DNA of 20,598 nucleotides from Larix sibirica. Its lineage: Eukaryota; Streptophyta; Pinopsida; Pinales; Pinaceae. The DNA lies in the NCBI GenBank assembly GCA_004151065.3, contig NWUY0300005428.1, positions 22,658 through 43,255 of the forward strand, written 5' to 3'. Position numbers and translations under genes: made by a program. How positions within the stretch are numbered: the stretch's first letter is position 1; the number at the start of each line of letters is the position of its first letter. The notes under the pieces were generated by a model. The model was given only the letters and a program-made list of their open reading frames with translations. It made no database searches and had not been told where the DNA came from. Shown one piece after another: positions 19,290 to 20,598 of this stretch.

Positions 19290-19409
19290 TAGTTTAATTT
19301 AGTCATTTTTAGTTGTGTTGCTCAAATTTAGTCATATTTAGCTTAAAAACACTGTTGTGACTAATGTTTTTAGTCATGTAGTCATTTATCACCCCTTTTT
19401 CTACTAGTG
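19290..19409 (-). mobile_element. Terminal region of a CACTA (EnSpm) DNA transposon
   Basis: Read on the minus strand from 19409, the sequence begins CACTAGTAGAAAAAGGGG, the characteristic terminal inverted repeat of plant CACTA transposons. Behind it lies a subterminal zone with the short word TAGTCA at 19300, 19329, 19371 and 19379, and its inverse TGACTA at 19358. Such repeated words in both orientations are where CACTA transposase binds. The element therefore extends to the left of 19409; CTA follows as a possible 3-bp target duplication. I did not find its other end, nor transposase sequence, so it is either non-autonomous and truncated or its left end has diverged beyond recognition. 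Confidence 0.75.
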
Positions 19410-19439
19410 CTACTATCATTTTTTTCACATTCTCAAGAA

Positions 19440-20550
19440 GATGTTTTCAACCTAGTTTGAATTAATCTACTTCTTTAAGTCTAATTTTTGAAACATGGAA
19501 AGCTTGTCCATCATATGAGAAATTTTAACGGACTATCATTTAAAGAAGGTGAGACCAACAAATTCTTTAACCTTAGGTTCCTAAATATTTTTAATAATAT
19601 TCTCAAAGATTTTGGACCCACTTGGCAAGATGCTCTCGTGCATTATTTTGACAACTTAGCCCCTGCTTATCATCATTGGTTGGTGGAGAGGGTGTAAATT
19701 GCCTTTTCTTTTCTATGCAAACTTGTTTGGAGTTTGAAGAGAAAAACCTTAGAACATGTTTACCCTTTTATAATTCTATCCCCAAAGATCATATGTCTAT
19801 CATGATGGAAACGGTGCATGATATTCATAATTAGATGATAACTTTTGAGCACATACTAAGAGGAGATCCCAAGCTTGCTTCAAATTCTACCTTCCGGATT
19901 TTGACATGACCAAATCATACTCATACTAAAGAGTTTTTTTCCTCACCACTTGTGTAATTTTTTCTTTGAAACTCATGAACCAATGACTCGTGATCCTTTC
20001 ATGGTTTTTAAAGAGAGGCAGTAAGGAAAAAATGCGAAAAGGTTATCCATACTTTAACTGACATCGAAGAAGAAGAACAATTTGATGAACTATATTCTAC
20101 AATGAACAAAAACCAAGAATCCTAGAATTGGTTTAGACCTAAATATGTGCAAAATTCTAGTCTAGGAAATGCTAGGAATAAGAATAACAATTAAAATAAT
20201 TAGGCATGTTTCAAGCTACTAATAATAACCAATACATGTTGTCTAGAACCCAAATCCCATTGTTTCACTGCAAAACATTTATTTTACCACATGGATAATT
20301 ACCTTATAATATGGCTAATGACCTAATGGCTCTCAAAGAAAATATTAGTTTTCTGGATTTACTTAAATCCCGAAAAGAACAACAAAACCTTAAAAAATCC
20401 CTTATTGTCTATGTTTTGGTAGCTATAAATAATGGGATCATAACATCTTTAACTGAAAATATTGTTCATTTGGAAGAGAATTTTGAGAAATAGGTAAATA
20501 TGGCCACCGCAACCAGAATTAAACCTATATGTTCTCATTTTTACTTCTCT
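19440..20550 (+). pseudogene. gag and protease-linker of a second Ty3/gypsy family
   Basis: The frame 19488-19697 gives FNGLSFKEGETNKFFNLRFL, then ILKDFGPTWQDALVHYFDNL and AYHHWLVERV, a retrotransposon Gag pattern distinct from that of the gypsy element at 8676. Broken frames continue it: CLEFEEKTL-like and FNSIPKDHMSIMMETV-like readings (about 19720-19820), then IHTLTDIEEEEQFDELYST (about 20047-20100) and NARNKNNN. The frame 20311-20493 (MANDLMALKENISFLDLLKS, NLKKSLIV) is the segment that precedes protease in such elements. After a TAG, ATRIKPICSHFYFS corresponds to the block directly before the protease active site. Homology stops at 20550, where a CACTA-like end begins. The N-terminal Gag part should lie left of 19410 but is displaced by the CACTA element there. 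Confidence 0.75.
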
Positions 20551-20598
20551 CAGTACAGCAAATCACCCCTTTAGGGGCGGTTTTGGCTTGCGGGGGTC
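20551..20598 (+). mobile_element. Probable second CACTA-type transposon end (runs off the window)
   Basis: The sequence begins CAGTACAGCAAATC and continues CCCCTTTAGGGGCGGTTTT. Plant CACTA elements often begin CACTACA(A/G)(A/G)AAA and carry the word AGGG(A/G)CGGTTT just inside the end; here the third base is G instead of C. The abrupt jump in GC content and the break in gypsy homology at 20550 both support a boundary. It differs from the CACTA end at 19409, so it is another family. Only 48 bases are visible. Confidence 0.45.

Overview
The window is nuclear DNA from a land plant with a repeat-rich genome. It is AT-rich, and almost everything recognisable is decayed transposable element. There are Ty1/copia and Ty3/gypsy LTR retrotransposons with plant-type primer binding sites (an initiator-tRNA-Met type and a tRNA-Asp-like type), plus CACTA-type DNA transposon ends. 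Large stretches have no recognisable content. The gypsy gag-pol resembles the Athila/Tat-like (non-chromovirus) lineage. Its density and age would fit a gymnosperm, but that is a guess from general impression. I see no bacterial genes, rRNA, tRNA, CRISPR array or intact host gene.

Layout. 1-344 (-): open frame from a copia integrase C-terminal region, running off the left edge. 355-720 (-): unrecognised open frame. 720-2274: unassigned, possibly the internal leader of a copia-type element whose PBS (2275-2286) and 413-bp LTR (2290-2702) lie on the minus strand. 2703-5290: mostly unassigned, with a decayed fragment (about 3600-3919, -) that resembles the helical region next to the RING domain in plant Topors-like ubiquitin ligases. 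5290-5640 (-): copia reverse transcriptase remnant whose three catalytic Asp positions read as Asn. 5640-8675: unassigned, with a pyrimidine-rich block at about 6240-7320.

8676 to about 16205 (+): the dominant feature, a Ty3/gypsy element with 5' LTR (8676-9767), PBS (9771-9788), gag, protease, reverse transcriptase, RNase H, integrase and a repeat-bearing 3' region. All domains are in canonical order and all are broken. No 3' LTR was found. 16205-17300 is AT-rich and unassigned. 17300-18600 is richer in GC and looks weakly exon-like, but I cannot identify it. 18755-19040 is a ~20-bp-period minisatellite. 19290-19409 is the right end of a CACTA element, 19440-20550 is gag/protease-linker sequence from a second gypsy family, and 20551-20598 looks like the start of another CACTA-type element.

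No genes here appear to work together as a functional system. The element domains once formed retrotransposon polyproteins (Gag capsid; Pol protease, RT, RNase H, integrase), but stops, frameshifts and lost catalytic residues make every copy non-autonomous. The most informative signals are the nested order of insertions, the repeat and hairpin structure in the gypsy LTR and 3' region, and the pattern of catalytic-residue loss. I did not find a convincing new biological system.
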